Positions 16,087 through 24,428 of a DNA stretch of 64,000 nucleotides are shown piece by piece. The position numbers were made by a program, and so were the translations under genes. How positions within the stretch are numbered: the stretch's first letter is position 1; each line of letters begins with the position of its first letter. The notes beneath the pieces are model-generated. The model made no database searches. It was not told the origin of the DNA and saw only the letters and a program-made list of their open reading frames with translations. The stretch is from contig NZ_CP090958.1 in NCBI RefSeq assembly GCF_025787225.1, positions 3,984,524 to 4,048,523 of the forward strand. Direction: 5' to 3'. This stretch comes from Saxibacter everestensis (lineage in GTDB: Bacteria; Actinomycetota; Actinomycetes; Actinomycetales; Brevibacteriaceae).

Positions 16087-16162
16087 GGCTTCACCATAGT
16101 TGCGTCCACTGACATCGTCATCTGAGCTGCAATGTCAGTGCCAGCTGTAATGGTGAAGCCAT
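16085..16162. repeat. Nested inverted repeat spanning two divergent starts
   Basis: Outer arms ATGGCTTCACCAT (16085-16097) and ATGGTGAAGCCAT (16150-16162) are perfect 13-base complements. Inner arms CACTGACAT (16107-16115) and ATGTCAGTG (16132-16140) are perfect 9-base complements. The spacers between outer and inner arms are exactly nine bases on both sides. Both start codons sit in the outer arms, so each gene is preceded by the same GGTGAAGCC. Confidence 0.9.
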
Positions 16163-16622
16163 GATGACAAACGCTCCCAGCATCGAGGCTGTTCTTGAGG
16201 CGTTCTTCGCCGACGTTGCCGTCGGCCGTGGCGCGGGCACCCGCGTCCGGTACTGGCGGGTCTACATTCAGCTGAATCGCTACCTAGAGAGCGATGATGC
16301 AGGACGACTTCTCGGTACCGACTACAACCGGCTGCTCGCCGCCGAACGTGAGTTTCGTCCCGACCGGGCATTGGCACGGCTGTTCTCCGCCGAGGGGCTC
16401 GTGCTTTGCCTGTCTGGTTTCGTCGACGATGCCTGGCTGCTGCCGGCGCCGGTTGATGCCCGCTCGCAGATCAGCCTGACCGACCGTCTGCTGCGTTGGG
16501 TGCAGGGCCGACACCTGATAGATATGTCGTCCTGCTCCTGCGCGGTCTATGAATGTGAGGAGGCCATCCGTCGCGCCCGCAAGATCCTACGCAGCCAGGT
16601 GGAACCGCCACGGTTGCTATAA
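16161..16622 (+). CDS. Hypothetical protein divergent from mhuD
   Basis: I do not recognise this 153-residue protein. The N-terminal 60 residues (VLEAFFADVAVG, TRVRYWRVYIQLNRYLES) resemble in pattern the helical SAM-like arm of tyrosine recombinases, but no catalytic domain follows. The middle is mixed, with FSAEGLVLCLSGFVDDAWLL, and the C-terminal helix has a cysteine cluster SSCSCAVYECEEAIRRA. Good codon use and the shared, symmetric start region with mhuD support a real gene. Two ATGs in tandem (16161 and 16164) could both serve as start. A link to haem or iron is only suggested by position. Confidence 0.65.
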   Translation: MMTNAPSIEAVLEAFFADVAVGRGAGTRVRYWRVYIQLNRYLESDDAGRLLGTDYNRLLAAEREFRPDRALARLFSAEGLVLCLSGFVDDAWLLPAPVDARSQISLTDRLLRWVQGRHLIDMSSCSCAVYECEEAIRRARKILRSQVEPPRLL

Positions 16623-16623
16623 C

Positions 16624-17118
16624 TCAGCCCTGGTTGTCCTCGACCGACCAGTTGAGCTCTGTTCGCAGTTCGCTGGGATCCATGTCGGGAGTTGGTTCGG
16701 TGACGTAGTACTCCCAGATGGTTTGCCCTGGAGTGAGGCCCTGTTCCCGGATCCAGCTGTTCAGTCGCTCCCACGAGGCGCCGAGCCCTTCGTACCCGCC
16801 GAGGTGGACCAATCTGGCTACCCGGCCGCCGGGAATGGAACCGGCCGCGACATCGCCGTCCGGCTGGATCGCGCGGTCGGTGATGAAACCGACCTCGAGG
16901 TCGGCGGTCTCACCCGGAGGCTGGTGATAAAACGCGAATGCCGGACTCATGATGGCGACATCCTGTGCCGAGATGGCCACGGGTAGCGCCTGGAAGGAGT
17001 GGTCGAAAAAGCCTCTGAGTTCAGACATCCGGACAACGCCGCGGACGACGGCCGTGGTTTCTTGATCTGCCGTAATAAGCTCCGGGCCTGATGCGCCGGC
17101 ACCTGGTTCACTGGTCAT
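16624..17118 (-). CDS. GyrI-like/AraC-effector-binding domain protein
   Basis: The 164-residue protein is a stand-alone GyrI-like small-molecule-binding domain (SOUL/GyrI superfamily): the TTAVVRGVVRMSELRGFFDHSF opening, the GPAF-type strand SPAFAFYHQPPG, DLEVGFITD, the GGRVARLVHLGGYEGLGASWERL helix, and the C-terminal strand WEYYVTEPTPDMDPSELRTEL. The length is typical. Such proteins bind or sequester drug-like ligands, and some hydrolyse them. It is convergent with the hypothetical gene at 16161-16622, whose stop is almost adjacent. There is no attached DNA-binding domain. Confidence 0.85.
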   Translation of the reverse strand: MTSEPGAGASGPELITADQETTAVVRGVVRMSELRGFFDHSFQALPVAISAQDVAIMSPAFAFYHQPPGETADLEVGFITDRAIQPDGDVAAGSIPGGRVARLVHLGGYEGLGASWERLNSWIREQGLTPGQTIWEYYVTEPTPDMDPSELRTELNWSVEDNQG

Positions 17119-17247
17119 GGCTGCTCCTCAGTCTGGTTAACGAGACTCGTCTGGTTCGCGGGTTGACGGTGCCATGAACCTACCGCAACATGTGAACGTC
17201 GTCCACGGAGTTCGTCGACGTTTGGCCGGCTTGCCAGGTTGGCCGCC

Positions 17248-17916
17248 CTACGTCGTGATCGGATCGAGGTCTAATTGCCACTTGGAAGAATTGGGAAGTT
17301 CAGGAATTTGCCACGTCGGGTCGGGCCGAAAGTTTTCGAAACCCGCGTTGAATGGAAATGCCCACCGCCGCACTGTTTGAGCGGCATCGCTCGCGGCTTC
17401 CCGGATCGACGCGATCTGCGAATCTGAATACATCCCAGCATGTCGGGCCAGTTCGAGCTCATCCTCGTCCTTGTAGTGAAAACTGCGGTCTGGTCGAACT
17501 ATCACATCCAGAACCAGGTCCGAAGTCTCGATGCCGTCCACGTCCCGGGTGAATGGCAGCTCGATGTTCACGTAGTAGAGATTGCGGATTCCTGGTCGAG
17601 TTTCGAAGCACCACACCGAGTACATTGTGTTCGGCTGAAATACAGCAAGAATTCCACCGCCGGTCCACCGACGTACAGCCTGGGCACGAGGGGCGCTGAA
17701 TCGTTCTGGGCCGGGAAGTGAGCGAATATCGTGCCCGTCGGAGAGTACCTGGCACAGCATGCGAGTTCCGGACTCCAAGTACACCGCGAGATGATCGTCA
17801 GTGTCGTCGACGACAGTCACCGGCCGGAGATCAACAAGGTCCGGAAATGCCGGATCACGATAGACCCAGCTGATTTGGTCGCCCGAGTTCCAACGTGGTG
17901 TGCGGTTGTTCTCCAT
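17248..17916 (-). CDS. DUF402 domain protein
   Basis: The 222-residue protein contains DUF402 (FomD-like) marks: GDQISWVYRDP at the start, the middle strands YSVWCFETRPGIRNLYYVNIELPFTRD, the acidic ETSDLVLDVIVRPDRSFHYKDEDELE segment with the conserved D-x-x-L-D-x-x-V motif, and a helix with a MYSDSQIASIREAA end. Related proteins hydrolyse nucleoside diphosphate-type esters using metals bound by these acidic residues. No partner gene is near, so the physiological substrate is unknown. It is monocistronic. Confidence 0.85.
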   Translation of the reverse strand: MENNRTPRWNSGDQISWVYRDPAFPDLVDLRPVTVVDDTDDHLAVYLESGTRMLCQVLSDGHDIRSLPGPERFSAPRAQAVRRWTGGGILAVFQPNTMYSVWCFETRPGIRNLYYVNIELPFTRDVDGIETSDLVLDVIVRPDRSFHYKDEDELELARHAGMYSDSQIASIREAASDAAQTVRRWAFPFNAGFENFRPDPTWQIPELPNSSKWQLDLDPITT

Positions 17917-18078
17917 GCCTCGATTATGCGGACCTCGCAGCCGGCCAGTTCTTCGAAGGCCTTCTGAGAGTAGTCAATGGCTTGCTGAACAGTGTTGCTT
18001 CTGACCGAACGCGGCTTTCGGAAGCATAGGGCTTTGGCAGAAATGAGCCCCTTCGCATCCGGGCCGAAAGGGAGGATG

Positions 18079-19176
18079 ATGGAAGCCATGCGCAACTGGA
18101 ACCAGAAAGCCGCCCTGCGCTGGGCCGTGCCACTGGTGGCCGCTCTGCTCCTGGTGGGTGGCGGTACCGCGATCACGTCCCTTCCTGCGACGGCCGATAA
18201 CAGTCTTCCGGAACGAACCCCGGCCCAACTGCTTGAGGACGTGCAGAAGGCCCGAATCAAGGGAGTATCCGGAACAGTGCAGCAGACCGCGAACCTTGGG
18301 ATTCCGGACTTGCCCGGGGTGGGCGGCGAACGCAGTTCGGACCTGAAGTCATTGATTTCCGGCACCCACACCTTGCGGGTATGGTCTGCCGGGCCCGACA
18401 AGTCGCGCGTTGCCTTGCTCGGCGAATTCGGCGAGTCAGATGTGATCAGGAACGGCGACGAGGCGTGGATCTGGTCCAGCAAGGAAAACACCGCCCACCA
18501 TTACACCGGTCTACAAAGCAAGACCGACGAACCAAGCCCGGGTGTCACTCCGCGGACCCCGCAGGATGCCGCCGACGAAGCGCTGCGGGCCCTCGACTCA
18601 AGTACCAAAGTGAGCGCGACGAACGATGCGACGGTTGCCGGACGCCCCGCATATGAACTGACGCTCACCCCTCGGGATGGCGCGTCACGGGTCGCGCAGG
18701 TGCGGATTGCGATCGACGGCACGGAGCACGTGCCGGTGCGTGTTCAGGTCCGGGCGGCAGGTAAGGCAGATCCTCCGTTCGAGGTGGGTTTCAGCAAGGT
18801 CGACTTCAATGAACCCGACGACGACCGGTTCACGTTCACGCCGCCGCCAGGAGCCAAGGTTCACGAGGAGTCCGTCGATCCTGGCGAGAAGCGTAGGGAC
18901 GGCAAGGATGGTAATCGGCGAGATGGGGACGACGTGACGGTAGTCGGTACCGGATGGACCGCAGTCAGCATCCGGCCGTTGCCGGCGGAGGCGAAATCAG
19001 GCGACCTGCAACGAACACTGCAGGCTTTGCCGAAGGTATCCGGTGACTGGGGCTCTGGGCGGTTGCTGGACAGCACACTGTTTTCGGTGCTGGTCACCGA
19101 TGACGGGCAGATCGTAGCCGGAGCGGTGGCACCCGATGCGCTCTACTCCGCGCTGAACGCCAAGCGAACCGGATGA
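18079..19176 (+). CDS. LolA/RseB-like exported protein
   Basis: Read from 18079 (GGAGG lies just upstream; the ATG at 18088 is an alternative with 12-base spacing), this is a 365-residue protein. Residues 10-38 form a membrane anchor or signal ending PATADN. The rest is the beta-half-barrel LolA/MucB fold: TPAQLLEDVQKARIKGVSGTVQ, IRNGDEAWIWSSKENTAHHY, and PAYELTLTPRDGASRVAQVRIAIDG. A long Arg/Asp/Lys linker (about 270-290) precedes the C-terminal domain. It overlaps the ABC ATPase start by four bases, and the three genes form one exporter-like operon. Family members bind lipids, probably lipoproteins or glycolipids here. Confidence 0.8.
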   Translation: MEAMRNWNQKAALRWAVPLVAALLLVGGGTAITSLPATADNSLPERTPAQLLEDVQKARIKGVSGTVQQTANLGIPDLPGVGGERSSDLKSLISGTHTLRVWSAGPDKSRVALLGEFGESDVIRNGDEAWIWSSKENTAHHYTGLQSKTDEPSPGVTPRTPQDAADEALRALDSSTKVSATNDATVAGRPAYELTLTPRDGASRVAQVRIAIDGTEHVPVRVQVRAAGKADPPFEVGFSKVDFNEPDDDRFTFTPPPGAKVHEESVDPGEKRRDGKDGNRRDGDDVTVVGTGWTAVSIRPLPAEAKSGDLQRTLQALPKVSGDWGSGRLLDSTLFSVLVTDDGQIVAGAVAPDALYSALNAKRTG

Positions 19177-20123
19177 CGAGCGGGCTGCCCGGCTACGAGG
19201 CAGCGATACGATCTCGCGGTCTGACCAAGAGCTTTGGCGATCAAACCGCGGTACAGTCCGTTGATCTCGAGGTGCCGAAAGGCGCCGTGTACGGCTTCGT
19301 CGGCCCGAATGGGTCCGGCAAGACCACGACGATTCGGATGCTGCTCGACCTGATCCGCGCATCCGGCGGCGAGCACGAGCTTCTCGGCCTGCCGATGCCG
19401 GCGCGGTCGGGTGAGGTACTCGGCCGGGTTGGCTCCCTGGTCGAGGGCCCGGCGTTTCACCCGTACCTCTCCGGACACGCCAACCTGACCAGGCTGGACG
19501 CGGCCGACAGGCTGAGTGATCCCAGAACCGCCAAACGCCGGGTATCGGCGGCGCTGGATCGGGTTGGGCTTTTGGCTGCGGGCCGGAAGCCGTATCGTGC
19601 CTATTCGCTGGGCATGCGACAGCGGCTGGCGATAGCGGCTGCGCTGCGGGAACCGCGTGAGCTGCTGGTCCTCGACGAGCCGACCAACGGCCTGGATCCG
19701 CAGGGAACCCGGGAAGTGCGATCCCTGGTAGCTTCCTTGGCCACTGCTGGCGCAACCGTGTTGATCTCAAGCCACCTGCTGTCCGAAGTGCAGCAGATAT
19801 GCACCCATCTGGGCGTCATGCGCGCCGGAAAGCTGGTCGCGCAAGGACCGCTGGCGGAGATTCGCGCGCAAGGTGACACGCGAGTCAGCGTTGAGACCGA
19901 CAGGGTCGAAGATGCCGCCCGAGTGCTCCGCTCCCTGGGGGTTACCGAGGTCCGGCTGGACGGCGGCCGGGTGCAAGGGGTGTTGAACGATGTTGTCGTA
20001 GCGCGCATCGTGCCGGCTCTGGTCGAAAACCAGGTTCCGGTGCTCGGGTTCGGCGTTGCTGCGCAGAGCCTTGAAGATCGATTCGTCGAACTTACCGGGG
20101 AGGGTTTCGATGTCAGCGGCTGA
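19173..20123 (+). CDS. ABC-2 exporter ATPase
   Basis: The 316-residue ATPase has Walker A GPNGSGKTT, Q-loop-type region at LVEGPAFHPYLSG, signature YSLGMRQRLAIAAAL, Walker B LLVLDEPTNGLD and the H-loop in ISSHLLSEVQQ. The C-terminal 100 residues are the usual extension. It is translationally coupled to the LolA-like gene (ATGA at 19173-19176) and overlaps the permease start at its 3' end. The three proteins should form an export system acting on a lipid-like or peptide substrate, with the LolA-like protein outside. The substrate is not known. Confidence 0.92.
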   Translation: MTSGLPGYEAAIRSRGLTKSFGDQTAVQSVDLEVPKGAVYGFVGPNGSGKTTTIRMLLDLIRASGGEHELLGLPMPARSGEVLGRVGSLVEGPAFHPYLSGHANLTRLDAADRLSDPRTAKRRVSAALDRVGLLAAGRKPYRAYSLGMRQRLAIAAALREPRELLVLDEPTNGLDPQGTREVRSLVASLATAGATVLISSHLLSEVQQICTHLGVMRAGKLVAQGPLAEIRAQGDTRVSVETDRVEDAARVLRSLGVTEVRLDGGRVQGVLNDVVVARIVPALVENQVPVLGFGVAAQSLEDRFVELTGEGFDVSG

Positions 20124-20985
20124 CCTTGAGACGCCTGACGCCTCGGCAAGACAGCGGCGTACCCGCCGGCCAGGGTTCGGGCGATTCCTTCGTTCGGAGC
20201 TGCGGGTGATTTTCGGTCGGCGTCGAAACCTTGCCGGACTGGCCGTTCTGGCGGTGGTGCCTATTCTGATCGCGATCGCGGTCAGGGCCTCGTCCCAGGA
20301 TGGCAGCGGGGGCGGTCCCGAGTTCATCACGGCGATCACTGGCAACGGCATCTTCGTGGCACTCGCCGCCTTGGGAATTGAACTGGTCGTCTTCTTGCCA
20401 CTTGCCATCGCGGCAATCTCTGCCGATGCTGTGGCGGGCGAGGCGAACCTTGGCACGCTTCGCTATCTGCTGACAGTTCCGGCTGGGCGGTTTCGGCTGC
20501 TCGCTGTGAAATATGCCGCAGTGGTGATCTTCGCCATCGTCGCGACCCTCACCGTCAGTGTTGTCGGGGTGCTGATCGGGCTCGCACTCTTCGGCGGCGG
20601 CGACATGACGCTGTTCTCCGGTACCCAGATCGGGATGGCGGAAGCTCTCGGCCGGGTGTTGCTGACAACGCTGTACCTGGCATTCGGGTTCGCGGCGCTG
20701 GGAGCAATTGGGCTCTTCATCTCTACTCTGACCGAACAACCGATCGGCGCGACGGTCGCCATCGTGCTGGTGAACATCATGAGTTTTACCCTCGACTCGA
20801 TCCAGCAACTGGCCTGGCTGCATCCCTGGTTGGTCACGCATTGGTGGACCGCGTTCGGCGACCTGTTCCGTGATCCGATCGCCTGGGATTCCATCATCCG
20901 CGGGCTGCTCGTTGCCGCCGGCTACGCTGTGGTCTTCTGGCTCGCCGCGTGGGCGCGGTTCTCCACCAAAGACATCACTTCCTGA
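20110..20985 (+). CDS. ABC-2 type permease
   Basis: From the ATG at 20110 (GGGGAGGG upstream, inside the ATPase gene) the protein is 291 residues. It has six membrane segments in the ABC-2 pattern: the first follows FGRRRNLAGLAVLAVVPILIA, a second follows TGNGIFVALAALGIELVVF, and the EANLGTLRYLLTVPAGRFRLLAVKY cytoplasmic loop is the typical coupling region. It pairs with the ATPase at 19173. The N-terminal 30 residues are a charged cytoplasmic tail. An earlier in-frame ATG at 20056 lies inside the ATPase and has no ribosome-binding site. Confidence 0.9.
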   Translation: MSAADLETPDASARQRRTRRPGFGRFLRSELRVIFGRRRNLAGLAVLAVVPILIAIAVRASSQDGSGGGPEFITAITGNGIFVALAALGIELVVFLPLAIAAISADAVAGEANLGTLRYLLTVPAGRFRLLAVKYAAVVIFAIVATLTVSVVGVLIGLALFGGGDMTLFSGTQIGMAEALGRVLLTTLYLAFGFAALGAIGLFISTLTEQPIGATVAIVLVNIMSFTLDSIQQLAWLHPWLVTHWWTAFGDLFRDPIAWDSIIRGLLVAAGYAVVFWLAAWARFSTKDITS

Positions 20986-21030
20986 TCAAGGATCGCCTGG
21001 GGGCGAAGGCGCTGGACCGGAGGCGCTGGT

Positions 21031-21390
21031 CTATCCGATGAAGCTGAACACGGTGACGGCGACGCACAAGAGAAGCATGCCGGTCGCGTTCAGGAAAAGA
21101 TTCCGGCCGAAGTCGCGAGCGCGGACATGCATCAATATCGCGATCACGAAATACAGGATCAATGCGCAACCGGTGAGCAGGCCAAGCCCAGGAATCCAGA
21201 TCCCTGCAATCAACCCCGCGGCGGCGGCGACTTTGATCGGTGGAAGCAGCCACCACCATTTCCGCGCGAATCCCACGTCATCGAGGCAGTCCCGGATAAA
21301 CGCTACCGGTCGGATGCACATGACTGCGTCGCCGAGCTGGATGATCGCCAGGACGATGACCGGCCACACCGGATCTGCGACAACTGGCAT
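21031..21390 (-). CDS. DoxX-like membrane protein
   Basis: The 119-residue protein has four membrane helices and DoxX-like features: PVWPVIVLAIIQLGDAVMCI first, then a PPIKVAAAAGLIAGIWIPGLGLLTG segment, and the ILMHVRARDFGRN loop before the last helix. Its start lies 34 bases after the TetR stop, so regulator and membrane protein are probably co-transcribed. DoxX-like proteins have been linked to redox and sulfur stress, but their mechanism is unknown. Confidence 0.85.
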   Translation of the reverse strand: MPVVADPVWPVIVLAIIQLGDAVMCIRPVAFIRDCLDDVGFARKWWWLLPPIKVAAAAGLIAGIWIPGLGLLTGCALILYFVIAILMHVRARDFGRNLFLNATGMLLLCVAVTVFSFIG

Positions 21391-21424
21391 TTGTGCTGTC
21401 CCTACTTTTCATAGACGAGTCATT

Positions 21425-22009
21425 TTAGAAGTGAGGTTCTTCGAAGCGAGCGAGCTGCCAGGTGATTTGACGTCGAAAGCTGGATCTGGCCTGATCGAGG
21501 CTTGTTGTTTCGCTGGCCCAGATCACGAGGGCATGAATATAGCTGGCGAACAGTGACTCGGCCGTTAGCCCGGCAGCAGACTCGGAGGCCTGCGGATAGC
21601 CGGCAGCGATTTTCCTGGCGACCAGGGCGTTGAATTCCTGTGCCTGAGCTCCCAAAGCCGGGTGGTTCCTGCCGGCTGGAGATAGCAGCACCCTGCCATA
21701 CGCCCGAGAAAGCTCAGGGTGGCTGGCATAGAAGTCGAAGTATGGTTCGTAGCATCGCCACACCGCCTCCGCAGCGCTGTCGTCTTCGTGCCGAGACGGC
21801 GACATGTGTTCGGCTATCGCAGCTTCGAATAGTCCCAGAAGCAGGGTGGCCTTGTCGCCGAGACTCATCACGGTTCCGGTCGAAACTCCCGCTTTCACTG
21901 CAATCTGCCGAACCGTCGTCGACTCGTAACCTTGCCCGGCAAACAGTGCCCATGCTGCCTGTCGGACGGCGCTCATCCGAGCCTCACGACCCTCGTTTCG
22001 AGTTCCCAT
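21425..22009 (-). CDS. TetR family regulator
   Basis: The 194-residue protein has an N-terminal TetR helix-turn-helix (ALFAGQGYESTTVRQIAVKAGVSTGTVMSLGDKATLLLGLF) and a helical C-terminal ligand domain. It starts with ATG at 22009, behind GGAGAT. Two perfect palindromes directly upstream are its obvious binding sites, so it should repress its own operon, which continues into the DoxX gene. The ligand is not predictable. Confidence 0.92.
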   Translation of the reverse strand: MGTRNEGREARMSAVRQAAWALFAGQGYESTTVRQIAVKAGVSTGTVMSLGDKATLLLGLFEAAIAEHMSPSRHEDDSAAEAVWRCYEPYFDFYASHPELSRAYGRVLLSPAGRNHPALGAQAQEFNALVARKIAAGYPQASESAAGLTAESLFASYIHALVIWASETTSLDQARSSFRRQITWQLARFEEPHF

Positions 22010-22017
22010 TCATCTCC

Positions 22018-22042
22018 TGAACGCGTTCACTGAACATGTTCA
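22018..22042. promoter_or_regulatory. Tandem TetR palindromes
   Basis: TGAACGCGTTCA (22018-22029) and TGAACATGTTCA (22031-22042) are both perfect 12-base palindromes one base apart, sharing TGAAC/GTTCA arms. They begin nine bases from the TetR start codon and include its ribosome-binding site. Two dimers could bind side by side. Confidence 0.85.
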
Positions 22043-22239
22043 TTCTAAATCTTGATGTCCTTGCTTCGCAAGCGTTCTGTAGACGGCACCCGTATGCGGT
22101 GCTAGCGTGACGTTCACTAAAAATCTGTTCGTATGCTCGCTCGAAATACGGACAGTCCCTGCGCCTGAAGCAACCGGGCGTAACGCTCGGCCCCTGGTGG
22201 CCGCGGCATTCTAACGTTTCAACCGGCTGGGGGAGTGAC

Positions 22240-23217
22240 GTGCAAACTGACGTAGGGGCTTGGTTTCGGCGGCGGACATCATCGAGCGGCCAATGGCATA
22301 GACGTGAACTTGTCGAGAACAAGAATGGTCGGCGGATCAGTGTCGTCCTGCCGGCCCACAACGAGGCCGCCACAGTTGGTGCGATCGTGTCGCTGCTGCG
22401 CAGTGAACTGATGGAGAAAGTCCCGTTGATCGACGAACTCGTCGTAATCGACTCGGGCTCCAGTGATGACACGGCACTCGTGGCTGAACGGGCCGGGGCC
22501 CGCGTCTTCCGGCAAGACCAAATTCTGCCGGGGCTAGAGGACGTGCCCGGCAAAGGCGAGGCCCTGTGGAAGTCGCTGCTGGTCACCGACGGCGACATCG
22601 TGGCGTTCATTGACGCGGATTTGCGGTCGTTCGACGAGCAGTTCGCTGTGGGGCTACTCGGGCCGCTGCTCGCCGATGAGTCCGTGCAATTCGTCAAGGC
22701 CTTCTACGATCGTCCGTTGGTCACTGCGGAGACGGTGCTGCCGGCTGGTGGTGGGCGGGTCACCGAGTTGGTGGCACGCCCGCTGCTGAATTTGCATTGG
22801 CCCGTTCTGTCCAGGATCGTGCAGCCGCTGGCGGGCGAGTACGCGGCGAGGCGTTCCCTACTCGAACAGTTGAGTTTTGTGTCGGGCTACGGCGTCGAAG
22901 TAGGCATGTTGATCGACGTCGTCGAGTCCGTCGGCCTGGACACGATGGCGCAGGTCGATCTTGGCCGCCGCGAGCACCGCAATTCCGGTGATGCCGCACT
23001 GGGCCGGATGGCTGCCCATATCCAGCTCGCTGTCCTCTCGCGTCTGCAACGTTACGGCCGAATCCTGCTGACCGACGAGCCGGCCACGTTGCTCACCCAG
23101 TTCTGCCGAGAAGGTGACTCGCTCCGTCCCCGCATCAGCGAGGTCGGCATCGCCGAACGTCCGCCGATGATCTCTCTTGAGGAGTATCGACAGTGGATGG
23201 CTCGGGAGATGACATGA
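22240..23217 (+). CDS. gpgS: Glucosyl-3-phosphoglycerate synthase
   Basis: This 325-residue GT81 enzyme transfers glucose from a nucleotide donor to 3-phosphoglycerate, the first step to glucosylglycerate and, in mycobacteria, methylglucose lipopolysaccharide. Recognised marks are ISVVLPAHNEAATVG, IDSGSSDDTALVAERAGARV, KGEALWKSL, the metal-binding DADL in AFIDADLRSF, GGGRVTELVARPLL, GEYAA and GYGVEVGMLIDVVE. Length fits (mycobacterial GpgS is about 324). It starts with GTG behind GGGGGAG and leads a four-gene operon with ATGA-type overlaps. No phosphatase (GpgP) gene is adjacent, so phosphate removal must happen elsewhere or the product differs. Confidence 0.92.
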   Translation: MQTDVGAWFRRRTSSSGQWHRRELVENKNGRRISVVLPAHNEAATVGAIVSLLRSELMEKVPLIDELVVIDSGSSDDTALVAERAGARVFRQDQILPGLEDVPGKGEALWKSLLVTDGDIVAFIDADLRSFDEQFAVGLLGPLLADESVQFVKAFYDRPLVTAETVLPAGGGRVTELVARPLLNLHWPVLSRIVQPLAGEYAARRSLLEQLSFVSGYGVEVGMLIDVVESVGLDTMAQVDLGRREHRNSGDAALGRMAAHIQLAVLSRLQRYGRILLTDEPATLLTQFCREGDSLRPRISEVGIAERPPMISLEEYRQWMAREMT

Positions 23218-24428
23218 GTTTGACCGTACTGATGAACGCCGGCCCGTGGTTGCCGGTGCCGCCGCAGGGATATGGCGGTATCGAGAACGTCGTGGCCACG
23301 CTGGTCCCGGAGCTGCGAAAAGCCGGCGTCCGGGTGGTCCTGGCCACGGTTGGTCCCAGCACGCTTGAGGCCGACGAGTACATTCGTCCCTTGACTGAGC
23401 CCCGGTTCAGTTCGATCGCCGCCCCGTACAACCAGTCGTCCGGGATTGCCCACGCTCATATGCAGGCGGTGGTCGCCTACCTGCGTGACAATCCCGGCAT
23501 AGATCTAGTGCATGACCATCTCGAGGTCGTGGGTCCGGCGGTGTTATCGGCGATGGGGGAGGCCGCGCCGCCGACGTTGCAAACGCTGCACTGGGATCTG
23601 GGGAAGCATGCTGATTTCTACTCTGCTTTCGACGGCTATGGACGGATCGGATTCGCGGCGGTCTCCCAATCGCAATTGGACCGTGCGCCCGCTGCGTTAC
23701 GAGCTCAGACTCTCGGGGTCGTTCCTCTCGCAGTTCCGCCACATCAGGCCCTGGACATCGAACGCGGCGAACACGCCATCGTGTTGGCCCGGATCACGCG
23801 CGACAAAGGGCAGGATGTCGCCGCTCGCGTTTGTTTGAGGGCCGGTGTCCCGTTGATTCTTGCCGGGCCGGTGGCCGGGGTGAACGATCCGGAAGAGTTG
23901 AATCGTCGGGTGGCAGACGGCGACACGGCGCTCGCCAGTCATCCGGACGTTCGCTTTTACTTCGACCACGTTGCTCCGCTTATCGATGACGACCGAGTCC
24001 GCTGGGTGGGTGGGGTGTCCGGGACGGCCAAGGAGCGCCTCCTGCAGTCCGCCCGGTTGATGCTGACCCCGAATCAATGGGCCGAACCAGGGGCGACCGG
24101 CGTCGTCGAAGCGCTCGCTCGTGGCGTGCCTGTGGTCGGAACGCCACGCGGAGTGCTGCCTGCCCTGGTCGAACACGGCGTGACCGGCTTCCTGGCCGAA
24201 GAGGAGGACGGTCTTGTCCACTGCGTACAGTCGATCGACAGCATCGATCCGCAGGCCTGCCGCGCCGCAGCAGCCCCATGGCAGCCGCAGGAAATGGCCC
24301 GGCAATATATCGAGCTGTACGAGAAGTTGTTGGCCGGAGCCCAGGCCCCGCCTCGGCGGTCCGTGCAGTCTGGCAGTGCGCGGCCACAGGACGAACCGTT
24401 GACTACCGCAGAGGAGAGTTCATGCTGA
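23214..24428 (+). CDS. GT4 family glycosyltransferase
   Basis: The 404-residue enzyme (ATG at 23214, ATGA overlap with gpgS) is a retaining GT-B glycosyltransferase. The N-terminal acceptor domain opens with LMNAGPWLPVPPQGYGGIENVV, containing the GG loop that meets the donor. The C-terminal donor domain has ILARITRDKGQDVA, RVRWVGGVSGTAKERLLQSA and the E-x7-E region EPGATGVVEALARGVPVVG. It should add a sugar, perhaps to the GpgS product. The 24-residue C-terminal tail is low-complexity. The donor sugar cannot be read from sequence. Confidence 0.9.
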   Translation: MSLTVLMNAGPWLPVPPQGYGGIENVVATLVPELRKAGVRVVLATVGPSTLEADEYIRPLTEPRFSSIAAPYNQSSGIAHAHMQAVVAYLRDNPGIDLVHDHLEVVGPAVLSAMGEAAPPTLQTLHWDLGKHADFYSAFDGYGRIGFAAVSQSQLDRAPAALRAQTLGVVPLAVPPHQALDIERGEHAIVLARITRDKGQDVAARVCLRAGVPLILAGPVAGVNDPEELNRRVADGDTALASHPDVRFYFDHVAPLIDDDRVRWVGGVSGTAKERLLQSARLMLTPNQWAEPGATGVVEALARGVPVVGTPRGVLPALVEHGVTGFLAEEEDGLVHCVQSIDSIDPQACRAAAAPWQPQEMARQYIELYEKLLAGAQAPPRRSVQSGSARPQDEPLTTAEESSC

